Shown here one piece after another: positions 1-10,457 of a stretch of DNA of 64,000 nucleotides. A program made the translations under genes and the position numbers. Position 1 is the stretch's first letter. Each line of letters begins with the position of its first letter. The notes under the pieces were generated by a model, which did not search any database, had not been told where the DNA came from, and worked only from the letters and a program-made list of their open reading frames with translations. Source of the DNA: Chondrus crispus (taxonomy: Eukaryota; Rhodophyta; Florideophyceae; Gigartinales; Gigartinaceae); contig NW_005179038.1 of the NCBI RefSeq assembly GCF_000350225.1, forward strand, positions 58,951-122,950, read 5' to 3'.

Positions 1-35
1 GCATACACCTGTCACAACCACACCACATCGACACT

Positions 36-893
36 GTGGTATCGATGCTACAACAGTCCCAAGCCAACCCCAAACAAACGCCATACTTGGACGGCATCAA
101 GTGCGACCCCCCCACCGATGAAGAAGCAACCCGAGAGGACATTGCAGAAATTTACGGAAGAGCCATAGGGGAAATAAGGTACATAGCCGATAGTACCAGA
201 CCGGACATAGCCTACACCGCAACCACGCTAGCGAGAGCACTCAAACGTCCAACACACAGGCACTGGAAACTCGTACAACGTCTCGTACAGTACCTTCATA
301 GCACCAGGACCGAAGGAATTCTCATGCCAACAGGAACACACAGTCACATCAACATTCAAGCGTATTCGGATGCTGATTACGCAAATGACGAAACCTCGAG
401 GAAATCAATAACAGGCATGATCACCCTTGTCAACGGCTCACCAGTGCAATGGCTGCCAAAACAACAGCCCATCGTTTCAAAAAGCACATGCGAGGCGGAA
501 TATATAGCCGCCGCCGAGACCGCCACCCTCACAAAATGGCTCACCAGCCTGCTACGCGAAACGACACTTCGCACAAACCAACCAGTACTGTATATCGACA
601 ATACAGCGGCAGTTCAAATGGCGAAAAACACAGGCGCCACACGCCGACGGAAATGCATTGACATACGTTACCATTTCCTACACGAAACAGTACAAACAGG
701 CCAGATCAAGGTAGAACGCATACCAACAGACGAACAAAAAGCGGATATCTTCACCAAGCCGCTCAAGACAACGCTGTACACCAAACACAAGAGCAGCATA
801 CAAATAGAACCCCCCCACCCCACGCAGAGCAGCAGTCGCGTCCGGGGGAGTGTGGTTCCACCCAGAACCCAGTTCGACGCTCGGCCTGTCTGA
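36..893 (+). CDS. Copia pol C-terminus: end of RT and RNase H
   Basis: The frame encodes the end of a copia polyprotein, open from near the window edge. The RT-RNase H connection carries GEIRYIADSTRPDIAY, and RNase H follows with YSDADYAND, KSTCEAEYIAAAE and the copia-typical terminal block DEQKADIFTKPL. RNase H removes the RNA strand during reverse transcription inside the virus-like particle. The last roughly 40 codons run over the polypurine tract into the LTR, which is common in this family. The apparent first codon is a GTG and only marks where the open frame enters, because the true start lies outside the window. Confidence 0.88.
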   Translation: MVSMLQQSQANPKQTPYLDGIKCDPPTDEEATREDIAEIYGRAIGEIRYIADSTRPDIAYTATTLARALKRPTHRHWKLVQRLVQYLHSTRTEGILMPTGTHSHINIQAYSDADYANDETSRKSITGMITLVNGSPVQWLPKQQPIVSKSTCEAEYIAAAETATLTKWLTSLLRETTLRTNQPVLYIDNTAAVQMAKNTGATRRRKCIDIRYHFLHETVQTGQIKVERIPTDEQKADIFTKPLKTTLYTKHKSSIQIEPPHPTQSSSRVRGSVVPPRTQFDARPV

Positions 894-1039
894 GCTCCCA
901 CACACTGCGGTTCCACCCAGATAAGACAGCACACTAGACAGTGCACATTAGGGCAAAGATCCCGCACACTCCAATAAAGCCGCCGTCGCCCCCCGACCCA
1001 CAGAGGTCGAGGGGGCATCGGACTCTTTCTGGCACCACA
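851..1039 (+). repeat. Copia A 3' LTR region
   Basis: The segment begins TGTGGTTCCACCCAGA immediately after a purine-rich run and ends GGCACCACA. A second near-copy of the LTR start (TGCGGTTCCACCCAGA) lies at 906. By comparison with sibling elements B and C, whose 5' LTRs start at the equivalent inner site, the true LTR is probably 906-1039 (134 bp), and 851-905 is a pre-LTR segment that mimics it. An AATAAA-like signal sits inside at about 971. Confidence 0.75.
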
Positions 1040-4000
1040 TCGCGCATGGACACGTTGCGAAGCTTGCGGAATAGCACGGTGCCTCTCGCAGGGCCGGGCG
1101 ACGGTCTGCCCGGGCGTGGCAGAGAACGCCCTCCCCGTTTGTAGCACCACTCATCAAGCGTAGCGTCTAAATATTTGATAGAATTCGATTTGATCTCGAG
1201 AAAAACACTGGAACACGTAATGAGAGAGGATAAGAGCAACAACCCTGTCTCGCACGTTCCGCCAGTTCGGAAGAGCGGTGCGTTCGCACCTGACAAACTC
1301 CCCCGTTTTGATAGGCACCTTGCGGTGCGCCGCTCGCGCTGTTTGTTGCCTTCGCAGTCTGTCCGGTCCGGAAGGACGGTGTAGTGTAAATTGCTATACT
1401 TATGACAACGCAGAAACGCGCCGAGTTGGGCCCTTGCTTCATGCTTTGATAGGGCGTTCGGGGGTGCGGTGTACAGCTTGGAGGCACAAGGGCAAGCTAC
1501 TGAAACGTTCCTTTGTTTCTGATGTTATGGAGATAACAGGACATTGCATTGTCAACAGAGACAGAGAGACTTTTGTTCGCTTTCTTTTCCAGACCCAACC
1601 ACCTGATTTTTTCCGAGTGCAGGTCATGTAATGAGAAAGAGCTCCGAACCTGGCATGGACCAGGTCTTCGTGACCTTCACGATTGCGCGTTGCTCTTGAA
1701 CCCATTCGTGGACTCGCAACGGGTGCAGGTATGTATTGGATACGACAGAATCAGAGGTCAATTTACGTTGCTGGGGTTCCAGGGGATCGGGAACTATTGC
1801 ACTGCAGTCGAGTGTGAGAGAGAGCCCAGACACTGTATAATGCGTCAACGTTTTTTCCAGTTCTTAAGCCGCTGGCTGCCTCATGACAAACGGCGAAGGA
1901 AACAGGGTCCAAGGCATGACATTTTTTGAGAGAATCTCGCGACGCAGTTCGAATGAGGTTACCGAAGGGGTTTTCATCGAGAGGTGCAGAGAGAAGATAA
2001 GAAATGGCTACAGATTATACCATGACATGTGCTGTTTGTGCACACATGCGTGAGTGTGTAGTTGGTGTCGTGACAAGACAAATTGTGCAGTGTCACAGTG
2101 CCACATAAAGTTTGTACTAACTGCCAAGGAAAGGGTTCTTAAAATTCTGCATCAGTTGCGACACATTGCAGGGACCATAGCATTAAGAAGTACCACTATA
2201 CTATATTTTCTATTTACAGAAGCACTGCGAGCAGAAATCATGGCCCCAGTGTCAACCAATTGTACATACAACGGAACTTGGCATGCATGTCCCATAGTAG
2301 ACAACAAAACTCCGCAAGCACACTGCATGGGGCTCTCGACCTTCTGAGCCCGAAAGATTGTACTTGCTACTCATGAGAGACCACTTGGGGCCCTTTATCT
2401 ATCGGAGCAGGCACGAGCGAGCGAGGGGCTCTCATTCCCAACTAGAAAACTCACTAGAAAGGAAGGCCTGAGAGGACGTTCTTTGTCCTGCGGTAACTAC
2501 AGTCAACAGTACCATTCACCTCGCTTCTCGCACACTGGCATGTGTTCGCCTCAGTACAAATCCGGCAACTTCTCATCCCCCGTTCTAGAGCCATGCTCAG
2601 CAAGGGCATGGAAATCAACTGACTCACGGAAATCTGAGCGAGCGTACGCTGCAATAAGAAGGGCTGACAATTTATTTCATGGTTATCTGCAAATGGTCAT
2701 CTACACGGGAAAAAAACTATTAAGGCATGTCCCTGGATGCCTTCCTCATGCGTAACAGCACATGTAACGATTCCGCTCCCCACACGAAGCGACACCGCAT
2801 CCGACATACTTTGCTTTGCTGCAGACTACCGCGGCCCAGCGCTCAGCATTGCGGCTCTTAATGCACTTGCATGGGCACGACTTTGGGATGATCGGAGAAG
2901 TCGACGCCAAAGCTGGCGGAGAAGGCGATGCACTCAGGGAGGGAGCAGTCGAAGGGCTAGCTGACGGGTTAACCTCCAGAGCGGCGATATCACAACATGT
3001 GAAGCCCCTGGCACCGTTCTTTCTTTCGCAGCGGGACATTTCGCATTTGTTGATGAGCCGCTTGCGAGTGCACTGAATGTTGGAGCGGCGGAAGCTCCTT
3101 GGACCTATGAGACAGGAACATGGGCATCTCGGAGCTTCAGTTGCGGAAGGGGTGGGGGATACGGCTAAAGCGCATGGAATGAAGACAAAGCAGAGGGTGA
3201 AGAGGAGGAAGACGGAAGAGGTCATTGTGTGGGATTGGACAGGTTTTTGGTGGATTGAGGTGGTGGTGGTGGTGGTGGGTGTGGGATGGAATAAGGGCAG
3301 GGAATGGGATCGCGCGTGGGCTTTAATAGAATTCAGAGGGAAGAGCGGTGGATATTCGAAAGGACTACGGTGATGTGTGGGTGGTTTGGCAGTTGTTTTT
3401 GTTTCGATGCCACGGGCATCAGGAAGGGATGACACCCCTCTTGGCGAAATAGTTTCCCAAACGTAGAAAGTAGTGTATGGGCTTCGCGGGTAGTGGTTGA
3501 TGGGTCGCTACGATAGGACAAGGCTTGGAATAGGGACGAAAGCAGACATGTCACGGAGAACACAGCCACATCATAGATGGCGTTGTGGGTTTCGGCCCAA
3601 AAGGGAAGAAGAGGTTCCAGTTACAGTCGGGTTGAGGTTTGTGCCAAGCCGAAAGCAGCCAGAGCGGCAAAGTGGCAGGGAGGGGGGGTGAAGAATAGGG
3701 CAGAATTGAATGCTTGCATACGTAAACTAGGTATGTCGAGAGCAGCGAAGAACCGAAAGCAGTTGCCGTCTTTGGTGTCAACAGAAGTGCTTTTTCTGTC
3801 TGTCGGTGGGAACTGCTCCCCATGCGTGTACAGAACGTACACGTTTTAACAATGACATCATGCACTGGCACTGTGCCGCTGACAGTCCTGTTGACATGAC
3901 GCGGGCTGGGCCCCTCGACAATACTTTCCATTTATAGCACTTCGCGTCATGCAGCCAGACTAAATTGCAATAAAAGTGCCCTTAGTTTGTTGGAACAACA

Positions 4001-5796
4001 CTACCGTGTCCCTGAAAGGATCGGTAAACATTCCTGCGAGGTTGGGGCAAAGCACCGTGGGTAATGTTTGGACAAGTATATGGTTGCGCGAGAGGCCTAC
4101 TGTGCTGCAGTGTAAGAAATGAAGGAAGGGCCTTGAGAGGGCTCATTTTACGTGCACGAGCTCGAGCATCACCCTGTGGCGAAGAGTACGGCATGTCAGA
4201 TGCAAAGTGGGGTGCGAGGAGCGTCGTAGGGTCTTTCATCACCTGTGCAATGCAAGAACTATTCGTCGCAGGCCTGTTTTCTTAACACTTTCTTACGCAC
4301 AAGGCGATGTATGAAGAGGAAAAGTAACAACGCTGCCGAAGGGGTAAAGACGGGGGCAATTCAGTTGGGTTGCACATCGCACGAGTATTGCTTGCATGCA
4401 GGTTTGCATCCGGTTCGCATATTCCAAACTACTGCTCCTTTCCAAGCGTATGCGAAGCGTGGACGAAAACGTAAGCTGCCTGACACCCTGGCCAATCTCG
4501 CTCCGCACCTCGCCTCTCATACGCCTGGAACATGATAGCATATCGGCATACAGAGCAATTAGCGCACTCGTACTGCACTGGTAAAAATGCATGAAATTTA
4601 TACCATTACAGTACTTAATATGTGCGGCGCCACAGCTGAGTCAATGAGGGGTTGGGAAAACATTCCTGGGATTATTCTTAAAGCTGCATCGAAGGAATGT
4701 GCAGTTGCCTCAATGGTCCTCTTCCTTCTGCCCTCAGCGCCTGCAGACATGGTTCTTCACTCTAGCGAACGGACGAGGCGTCCATTTAGGAACAAATAAT
4801 GCATCCCAGCAATATCTAAACTGTCATGCCATGCCCGCTGACGGCACCCAAATCAGCTGCCCTTGGCATGGGCCGCAGACTACCGGCATTCCGAACGCAC
4901 ATCTAGTGTGTAGACGACAAGCGATTTGGCTCATATAAAGTCAGTTTGGGACAATATTTCTTACGTACACGCCGTCGGCAATGACATCTTGCAAACCATA
5001 GGAATAGCAGTTGCGAATACACAGAAAGACTGAGAATCCAATGAAGCTTCAATACCCGGTTGACATAGTAATCAGGCGTTTTGGGTTCGAAGATATCAAC
5101 AACGTTTTGGGGTGGGTCGAAAAGGCATGTTTTTGAGCATTCAAAAAATGGCTGAAAAAGACTTGCAGATCTCACCAAACTCCATCCTTCCGCAACGCAG
5201 AAGTCGACTGCGGGTGGCGAGAGTATATTTTCCTTCTTGTTTAGCAAGCACCAGTCGAGGAAAAATAAGTTGAAACGTAGCCTCAAATGGCGTCACTTGT
5301 CGTCTAGACAGTAAAGTCGTTGCGTGTCCAACATCACAATTAAGTTAACTTAACATGCGCACAACGGCGTTCCCTGTGATGCAAGATCGATGCCTAGGTT
5401 TACTGATGCCTAATGCCTGTCTACCTTATAAAGGGAGGCTGGTGATCCGTTGGCCGTCGGTGATCGTCGTGAGCTGATCGCTGTTGTACCTGTGCAACGT
5501 GTGTGCATGTGTGCATATGGTTCTCATGACATTCCCCCCCCTCCCTCCCCACCCCCCCCCCCCGCCCCGCCAGGCAGGTTGGTGGGCTCGGGAAATGTGC
5601 ACCAGGTGTACAGTTGTGTCATTTGCAAGCGGAATACTTTCTTTATGGTAATTAAAAAAGTAGCCGAAATTGTGCAGTGTTACTGCAGAAAAAACCGCCA
5701 TCAGATTCTTTTTTTGCGGTTTCGTGAGTTCTCAACACAGCACAGTGCCAGTAAAAAATCAACTCCGCAGTAGTGAACGTTCATCCAGTCTGTGAT
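1040..5796. repeat. Left arm of large inverted duplication
   Basis: The reverse complement of this segment recurs at 34306-42998. Over about 2050-5290 the two copies pair position for position (left coordinate plus right coordinate is about 40330 throughout), with only scattered substitutions. The outer part (1040-2050) is more diverged and has length differences, for example about 170 bp present only on the left near 1775-1945. Near 5340-5540 the left arm carries roughly 180 bp absent from the right. The arm holds one cysteine-rich secreted gene on the minus strand. The rest of the arm shows no other gene I can defend; short open frames in it are equally open in both copies only because the copies are nearly identical. 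Confidence 0.9.
2746..3225 (-). CDS. Secreted two-domain cysteine-rich protein, left-arm copy
   Basis: This encodes 159 residues from an ATG at 3225. A hydrophobic signal peptide (residues 1-21, ending PCALA) is followed by two related cysteine modules. Module 1 has Cys at 34, 36, 38, 52, 61, 66, 77, 78; module 2 at 117, 119, 121, 135, 143, 148, 156, 157. The shared pattern is C-x-C-x-C-x13-C-x(7-8)-C-x4-C-x(7-10)-CC. A Ser/Ala/Pro-rich linker joins them. Eight cysteines per module suggest four disulphides, so an extracellular knotted protein is likely. The open frame runs 70 codons further upstream, but the ATG fits the signal peptide, and a TATTAAAG box lies about 100 bp before it. The function is unknown; defence peptide, wall protein and signalling ligand are all possible. 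The right-arm copy at 37104 is almost identical, and 29069-29539 is a diverged paralogue. I recognise no named family. Confidence 0.85.
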   Translation of the reverse strand: MTSSVFLLFTLCFVFIPCALAVSPTPSATEAPRCPCSCLIGPRSFRRSNIQCTRKRLINKCEMSRCERKNGARGFTCCDIAALEVNPSASPSTAPSLSASPSPPALASTSPIIPKSCPCKCIKSRNAERWAAVVCSKAKYVGCGVASCGERNRYMCCYA

Positions 5797-5802
5797 TGTG
5801 AT

Positions 5803-6004
5803 TGTGATGCCATGGACACCGATGCCCCTCTCTCCCCCGGGGGGGGGGCGGGGGGGCGGCCGGCGGTGACTTTATGTGCTGAGTTGTAGTGCCCTATGTG
5901 GCTGTGCCTTATCTACTGTGCTGACCTATCTGGATGGTACTACAGTGTCTGCCGTTCGTGCACGTTGTCTGAGCGTCCGTGTTTTGATTCTGGATGGAAC
6001 CACA
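5803..6004 (-). repeat. Copia B 3' LTR region
   Basis: On the minus strand this runs from TGTGGTTCCATCCAGA next to a CGGGGGGAG purine tract to GGCATCACA. An inner second start (TGTAGTACCATCCAGA) lies at 5944. The 5' LTR of the same element corresponds only to the inner 142 bp, so the outer 60 bp is an extra pre-LTR segment. A long G/C run (about 5830-5860) differs in length from the 5' LTR. Confidence 0.8.
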
Positions 6005-6800
6005 CTCCCCCCGACGCGAGGGCAGGGTGCGCAGACAGTGATATTGTCCTTTTGCACGCGGTAGATCGTCGCTTTCAGCGGTTTCGTAAAGATGTCTGCG
6101 TATTGTTCCTCGGAGGGTATTCGCAGTATTTTGAGGTGGACTTGTTGGACGGCGTCGTGTAGAAAATGGTACCGTGCGTCTATGCATTTTCTCCGCTTGG
6201 TGGCGCCCATGCTTTTTGCCATTTGGGCAGCTGCTGTGTTATCTATGTGCAGTGTGGGCGTGTTTGTGGGGAGATTGATCTCGTCGAGGAGGTTGTACAG
6301 CCAAAGAGTTTGCGTTGTGGCTTCCGCTGCCGAGATGTATTCGGCTTCACAGGTGCTTTTGGCTACCACTGGCTGCTGCTTGGCCAGCCACTGGACCGGT
6401 GCTCCATTGACGAGAGTTATCATTTCGCTGATCGACTTGCGGCTGGTCTTGTCGTTGGCATAATCTGCGTCGGAAGATGCTCGGATGTCAACGCTATTCT
6501 TGCTCCCTTTGCGCATGAGGATGCCTTCTTCCCTGGTGGTGTGGAGATATTGTGCTGTTCTTTGCAGGAGGTTCCAATGGCGTTGGGTGGGTTTTTTGAG
6601 CGCCCTTGCCAGTTTCGCGGCGGCAAATGCGACGTCCGGTCTTGCGCTATCCGCAATGTACCGAATTTCCCCTACGGCCTTGCCATATATGGTGGCGACG
6701 TGGGGCCGTGCTGGTTCGGCGTCTCCGGGGGGGTCCGCGATGACTCCGTTGAGGTAGGGTGTTATTTTGCTGTTGCGCCCAGTCTGTGACAGTAGCTCCA
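6005..6800 (-). pseudogene. Copia B end of RT and RNase H
   Basis: The minus-strand frame encodes the RT-RNase H connection (GEIRYIADSARPDVAF) and RNase H (SDADYANDKTSRKS, KSTCEAEYISAAE, and terminal EEQYADIFTKPLK). It is closely similar to elements A and C. The frame continues on its right into the solo gypsy LTR inserted at 6801, and beyond that LTR the RT body continues. It is part of a broken element. Confidence 0.85.
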
Positions 6801-7467
6801 TGTGGGATAACTCCTCTCCGCCCTGGGTTGGGTGAGAGGCGGAGGCTTTAGCGAGGGAGCACGCGGCGCGGACGCGACGCGCCAATTGAACCGATCGGAC
6901 GAGCTCGCGAAAAGGGAGTGGCTCACTGGCCGGTTACGCGCAGTCGCCCCGTGGTGCGTAAACGGGAGCGACCGGTAACGGGTTAGAAGCCAGCGCGCGC
7001 GGCGGACAACCGAAACGGACGTACGTAGGCGCAAAAGGGACGGGGGCGAGCTTGCCCCAGTTTACTGGTGGGGACGGGTGTCAGGTCTTAACCCCTCAGA
7101 GGGACGCCTCGGACACCTGTCCCAGTATACAGTACCTGCCGCCTAGTGCGTACCAGGTACTGTACGCCATTAAAAAACTAGCGCCTCAATTCCTAATTAC
7201 CGCGCGGACGCTGCAGCTACACGTGTGTACTACTGTACACACGCGCTGCTTACAGACTACCGCACGGATGCCACGTGTGCTAGCGTACACGCGTCATACT
7301 GGTAGACTACCGCTTGGCCGGCACGTGCACTACTGTACACGTACGCCAGATTACGACCGCTCGGCACGCGCGCGCTCCCTACACGTGGGCACACCCGCCC
7401 ACGTGTCCACCGTGCACGGCCGCACTGTTAATAATCTCCCCGCGCGCGCGTCCGTCGTTATACTACA
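6801..7467 (-). repeat. Solo gypsy LTR inside copia B
   Basis: This 667-bp minus-strand LTR starts TGTAGTATAAC and ends GTTATCCCACA, and is flanked by a perfect 5-bp duplication CTCCA (6796-6800 and 7468-7472). It belongs to the same family as the full gypsy element at 9660-20671, with many short GTAC/ACGTGT palindromic motifs. No internal region is present, so this is a solo LTR produced by LTR-LTR recombination. Confidence 0.93.
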
Positions 7468-7472
7468 CTCCA

Positions 7473-8544
7473 CTACACTGTCTATGTTTGCAGGTTGGGA
7501 TATGTGTATCCCCCCGCTGACGTACTTGATTTGCCAGTTGAGATATTTTGCTGGCCTGCCTAACCTCTTGACGCTGTACTTTTTCTGCAGGATGGCGTAC
7601 AGTTCGTCGATCAGTTTTTTGGTTGTGGAGATTGGGAGAAAATCGTCCATGCTAATGCCTACAACAATTCTGTCTTCACCGTCTCTTTTGGTGAAGAGTG
7701 ACGTATCGGACCTCATCTGCCTGTACCCGTGTTTCTTGAGATGGGCGTGCAGTCGGGTGCTGTACGCGTGCGTGGCTGCTGGTGTGCCATAGACATTCCC
7801 TTTCAGTTGGCCATGTGTGATCGCGTGTTTGTATTCTCCGTTGAATCTCTGCGGTTGCCACACATATACTTTTTTTGTATGTTGGTAATTCTCATGGAGG
7901 TAGGCTCCGGTGATGTCGAAGTGTTCGATCACCATGTTCATTGATGCAGCAAGTGCAAAAAGTGTGCGTACAGTCGCTCTGTCGGCCATATAGGTGGCGG
8001 TCTTTTCGGGGTCATAGTGGATGTGTGGTGTCATTCTGTCACCCCTTATCGAGCAACGCGCCTTGTGCTGCGTTTGGTTTTTGTCTCGTTTGTATCTGTA
8101 GGTCATGGTTGTTGGTAGGATTTGTTTTCGATTGCCGTCAGTTTTTTTAGACGTCCAATCGATGGCCTTCATTGCGTCGAGCTGGTCCAGTTCCGCATCG
8201 TGTGCTTGTCCCCATTTTTTGCGTCTGGGTAACATCGTGCCTGGCTGAGGGTTTTCTGCGGCGGTGTGGTGCTGTGGGCTGCGGTTGAGATGCGAGTGAT
8301 TTTTCGTTTCCTCTTCGCTTTGGTCTGCATGTTTTTGACATTCTTTGGGCTGCGGCGTATTCTTCTTTGACGCGTGGGTGTCGTCTTTGTGCGTTTGTTC
8401 TCCTTGGGAGTTGCCTGTGTTTTTCTTTGGCTCCTCCTTTTTGTCGTGGTGTGGAACACTGCGTTGACCGAGTGGCATGGGTCGTGCTGTTTGTAGTACG
8501 GCTTCAGGTCGACTGCACGAATTTCTGGTGTTACCTTGTGGCAA
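7473..8544 (-). pseudogene. Copia B reverse transcriptase
   Basis: The minus-strand frame carries copia RT blocks: a hydrophilic spacer rich in Lys, Asn and Gln, then AIDWTSKK, KARCSIRGDRM, EHFDITGAYLHE (first catalytic Asp), GNVYGTPAA and GISMDDFLP, and ends with the KRLGRPAKYLNWQI block. It copies element RNA into DNA. It lies between the integrase region on its right and the solo LTR on its left. It is part of a broken element. Confidence 0.85.
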
Positions 8545-9304
8545 TGTTTTGGATGCAGACGTGAGTGTGGTCCAGACCGTACAAGTATCCTACGGGAGTG
8601 GCCCATGTGTCGAGTTTGGGTCCGTTTGGTCTTAGTATGGGTACGTAACCAATTTGCCCAAAGGTGAACAGTTTCCTGATTTGTGGTGGTTCACCGTACC
8701 ACGCTGTGTGTGGGATGCCCTTGAGTCCGTGATGATACGTGAGGTTATATTTAAATACGGCGTCCTCAAGTGCGTCTTGCCAGTGCGTGTCATCGAGCTG
8801 GCTGTGCTGTAGCGTCGCTCTTACCTTGTCCATGAGTGTTCTATTGATCCTTTCGGCCATGGGGTTCTCCTGTGGGGTATATGGCGTTGTTGGTCTGAAC
8901 TCTATTCCTCGTTGTCGGAGTTTCTCTTGGAGGGCTTTTGCAATGTACTCCTTTGCGTTGTCCGTCACTAGCAGTCGCGGGTAGTTTCTGTGCTGTGATG
9001 CTATGTGGTCGACGGCTTCTACCACTGTGCTGGGTACTTGGGCTCTGTTTGGGATGCAGTACACCCATACGTATCTGCTGGCCGTGTCTATCATGGTGAG
9101 GAAGTACCGTGCGTTGTGTCTGGACATTGGCTTAATGGGGCCGCAGACATCCGACGAAATGCTGTCTCCTGACTGTGCTGCGTGTTGGGTGCGTGCGTGT
9201 GGTCGTGTAGCTGTTTTCCCATGTATACAGCCGCTGCACGTAATTTTTGCGCTGTGGTCTGTGAGGCCTTTCGGCATTGCCGGTAGGAGTCCATGCTTGG
9301 ACAT
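8531..9304 (-). pseudogene. Copia B integrase
   Basis: The minus-strand frame has the end of the zinc-binding part (CSGCIHGK) and a rve-type catalytic core: SSDVCGPI, FLTMIDTASRYVWVY, VTDNAKEYIAK and TPQENPMAERINRTLMDKVRA, which gives the D,D-35-E pattern. The copia-type C-terminal block follows. Integrase inserts the DNA copy and makes the 5-bp duplications seen around these elements. The frame overlaps that of RT slightly. It belongs to broken element B. Confidence 0.85.
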
Positions 9305-9659
9305 GATTGATATTGTTTTGGGGTGGGCGTGCCCCAGTTTTAGGTGCCATTCGTGTAGCAGTTGTTGCTGCGCAGTTTGTTTGGCTGGCTGTTGTCGTGG
9401 TGCAACTGCTGTGCTGAGGGTGGGGGTCGGTGCTGGTCGTGCTGCGAAGGGGAGGAAGTCGTGGGGTTTTTGTGGTTGTGTCTCCTTCGCGGTGGCTCGT
9501 CTGGGTTGTGGTTTGGGTCGTTGGATTTTTTTGGTGATGGTTTTATGAGTACGTGCTCCATTGGCTTGTGCAGTTTGTGGTTCAGTGACAAGTTGGTATT
9601 GACCTTGTCTGTATGTTGCCGACAGGGTGGCTGCTGGTAGCTTGGTTGGCTGGTGTAGC

Positions 9660-10329
9660 TGTAGTATAATGACCGGAGCGAGCGCGCGGAGGTCATCGGA
9701 CGGCCGTATACGGTATACACGTGGGCGGCTGTGCCCACGTGTAGCGAGCGCGCGCGCATGCCGAGCGGTCGTAATCTGGCGTACGTGTACAGTAGTGCAC
9801 GTGTCGTCCGAGCGGTAGTCTACGCGTGTTACGTGTGCGCGTTAGCACACGTGTCGTCCGTGCGGTAGTCTGTAAGCAACACGCGTGTACAGTAGTGCAC
9901 ACGTGTAGTAGCAGCGTCCGTGCGGTAGTAGCAATTATGGCGCTGGTTTTTTAATTGTGTACAGTACCCGGCACGCACTAGGCGGCAGGTGCTGTACTAC
10001 TGTACTGGGACAGGTGTCCGAGGCGTCCCTCTGGGGGGTTAAGACCTGGCACCCGTCCCCACCAGTAAACGGGGGCAAGCTCGCCCCCGTCCCTTTTGCG
10101 CCTACGTACGTCCGTTTCGGTTGTCCGCCGCGCGCGCTGGCTTCTAACCCGTTACCGGTCGCTCCCGTTTACGCACCACGGGGCGACTGCGCGTAACCGG
10201 CCAGTGAGCCACTCCCTTTTCGCGAGCTCGTCCGATCGGTTCAATTGGCGCGTCGCGTCCGCGCCGCGTGCTCCCTCGCTAAAGCCTCCGCCTCTCACCC
10301 AACCCAGGGCGGAGAGGAGTTATCCCACA
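9660..10329 (+). repeat. Gypsy 5' LTR
   Basis: This 670-bp LTR begins TGTAGTATAATGACC and ends GTTATCCCACA. It is rich in overlapping short palindromes (GTACAGTAGTGCAC, ACACGTGT, CCACGTG) and in GCGC steps. The 3' part (about 10080-10329) is the most conserved between family members in this window and matches the solo LTRs at 6801-7467 and 43701-44365. Confidence 0.95.
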
Positions 10330-10350
10330 TTTGGTACTCTTGTGGAGGGG
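10330..10350 (+). other. Gypsy primer binding site region
   Basis: Two bases after the LTR end lies TGGTACTCTTGTGGAG. It starts with the TGG expected opposite a tRNA CCA tail, so minus-strand DNA is probably primed by the 3' end of a tRNA ending GAGTACCA. The tRNA identity is not determined. Confidence 0.55.
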
Positions 10351-10457
10351 AAAACTCTCGAGGTTGAGCCGCACGCGTGGTCGCTCGATCGCGCGCAGAA
10401 CCGTACGGACGGAAAAGGTTGAGAAATCACCGCGTCGATCGCGAAGCGTATTCGACG

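Larger units (their letters stand above)
1..1039 (+). mobile_element. Copia element A, 3' part only
   Basis: This is the right-hand end of a Ty1/copia LTR element whose 5' part lies outside the window. Visible parts in order are the end of reverse transcriptase, RNase H, a polypurine run (GGGGGAG just before 851) and the 3' LTR. It abuts the outer end of the left inverted-duplication arm at 1040. The protein is closely similar to those of the copia copies at 5803-22168 and 38285-41599, so all belong to one lineage. The coding part in view reads openly; nothing can be said about the rest. Confidence 0.9.

Noticed and set aside
3551-3931. 126-codon frame in both arms (also 36399-36779)
   Set aside because: Its ATG overlaps the TATAAAT box, so it would lie upstream of the transcription start; no signal peptide or domain was seen.
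4903-5286. 127-codon frame present in both arms (also 35046-35429)
   Set aside because: It starts without ATG and is conserved only because the arms themselves are nearly identical; no domain or codon evidence supports it.
9003-9548. 181-codon plus-strand Cys/Trp-rich open frame
   Set aside because: It is the shadow of the copia integrase and linker on the minus strand.
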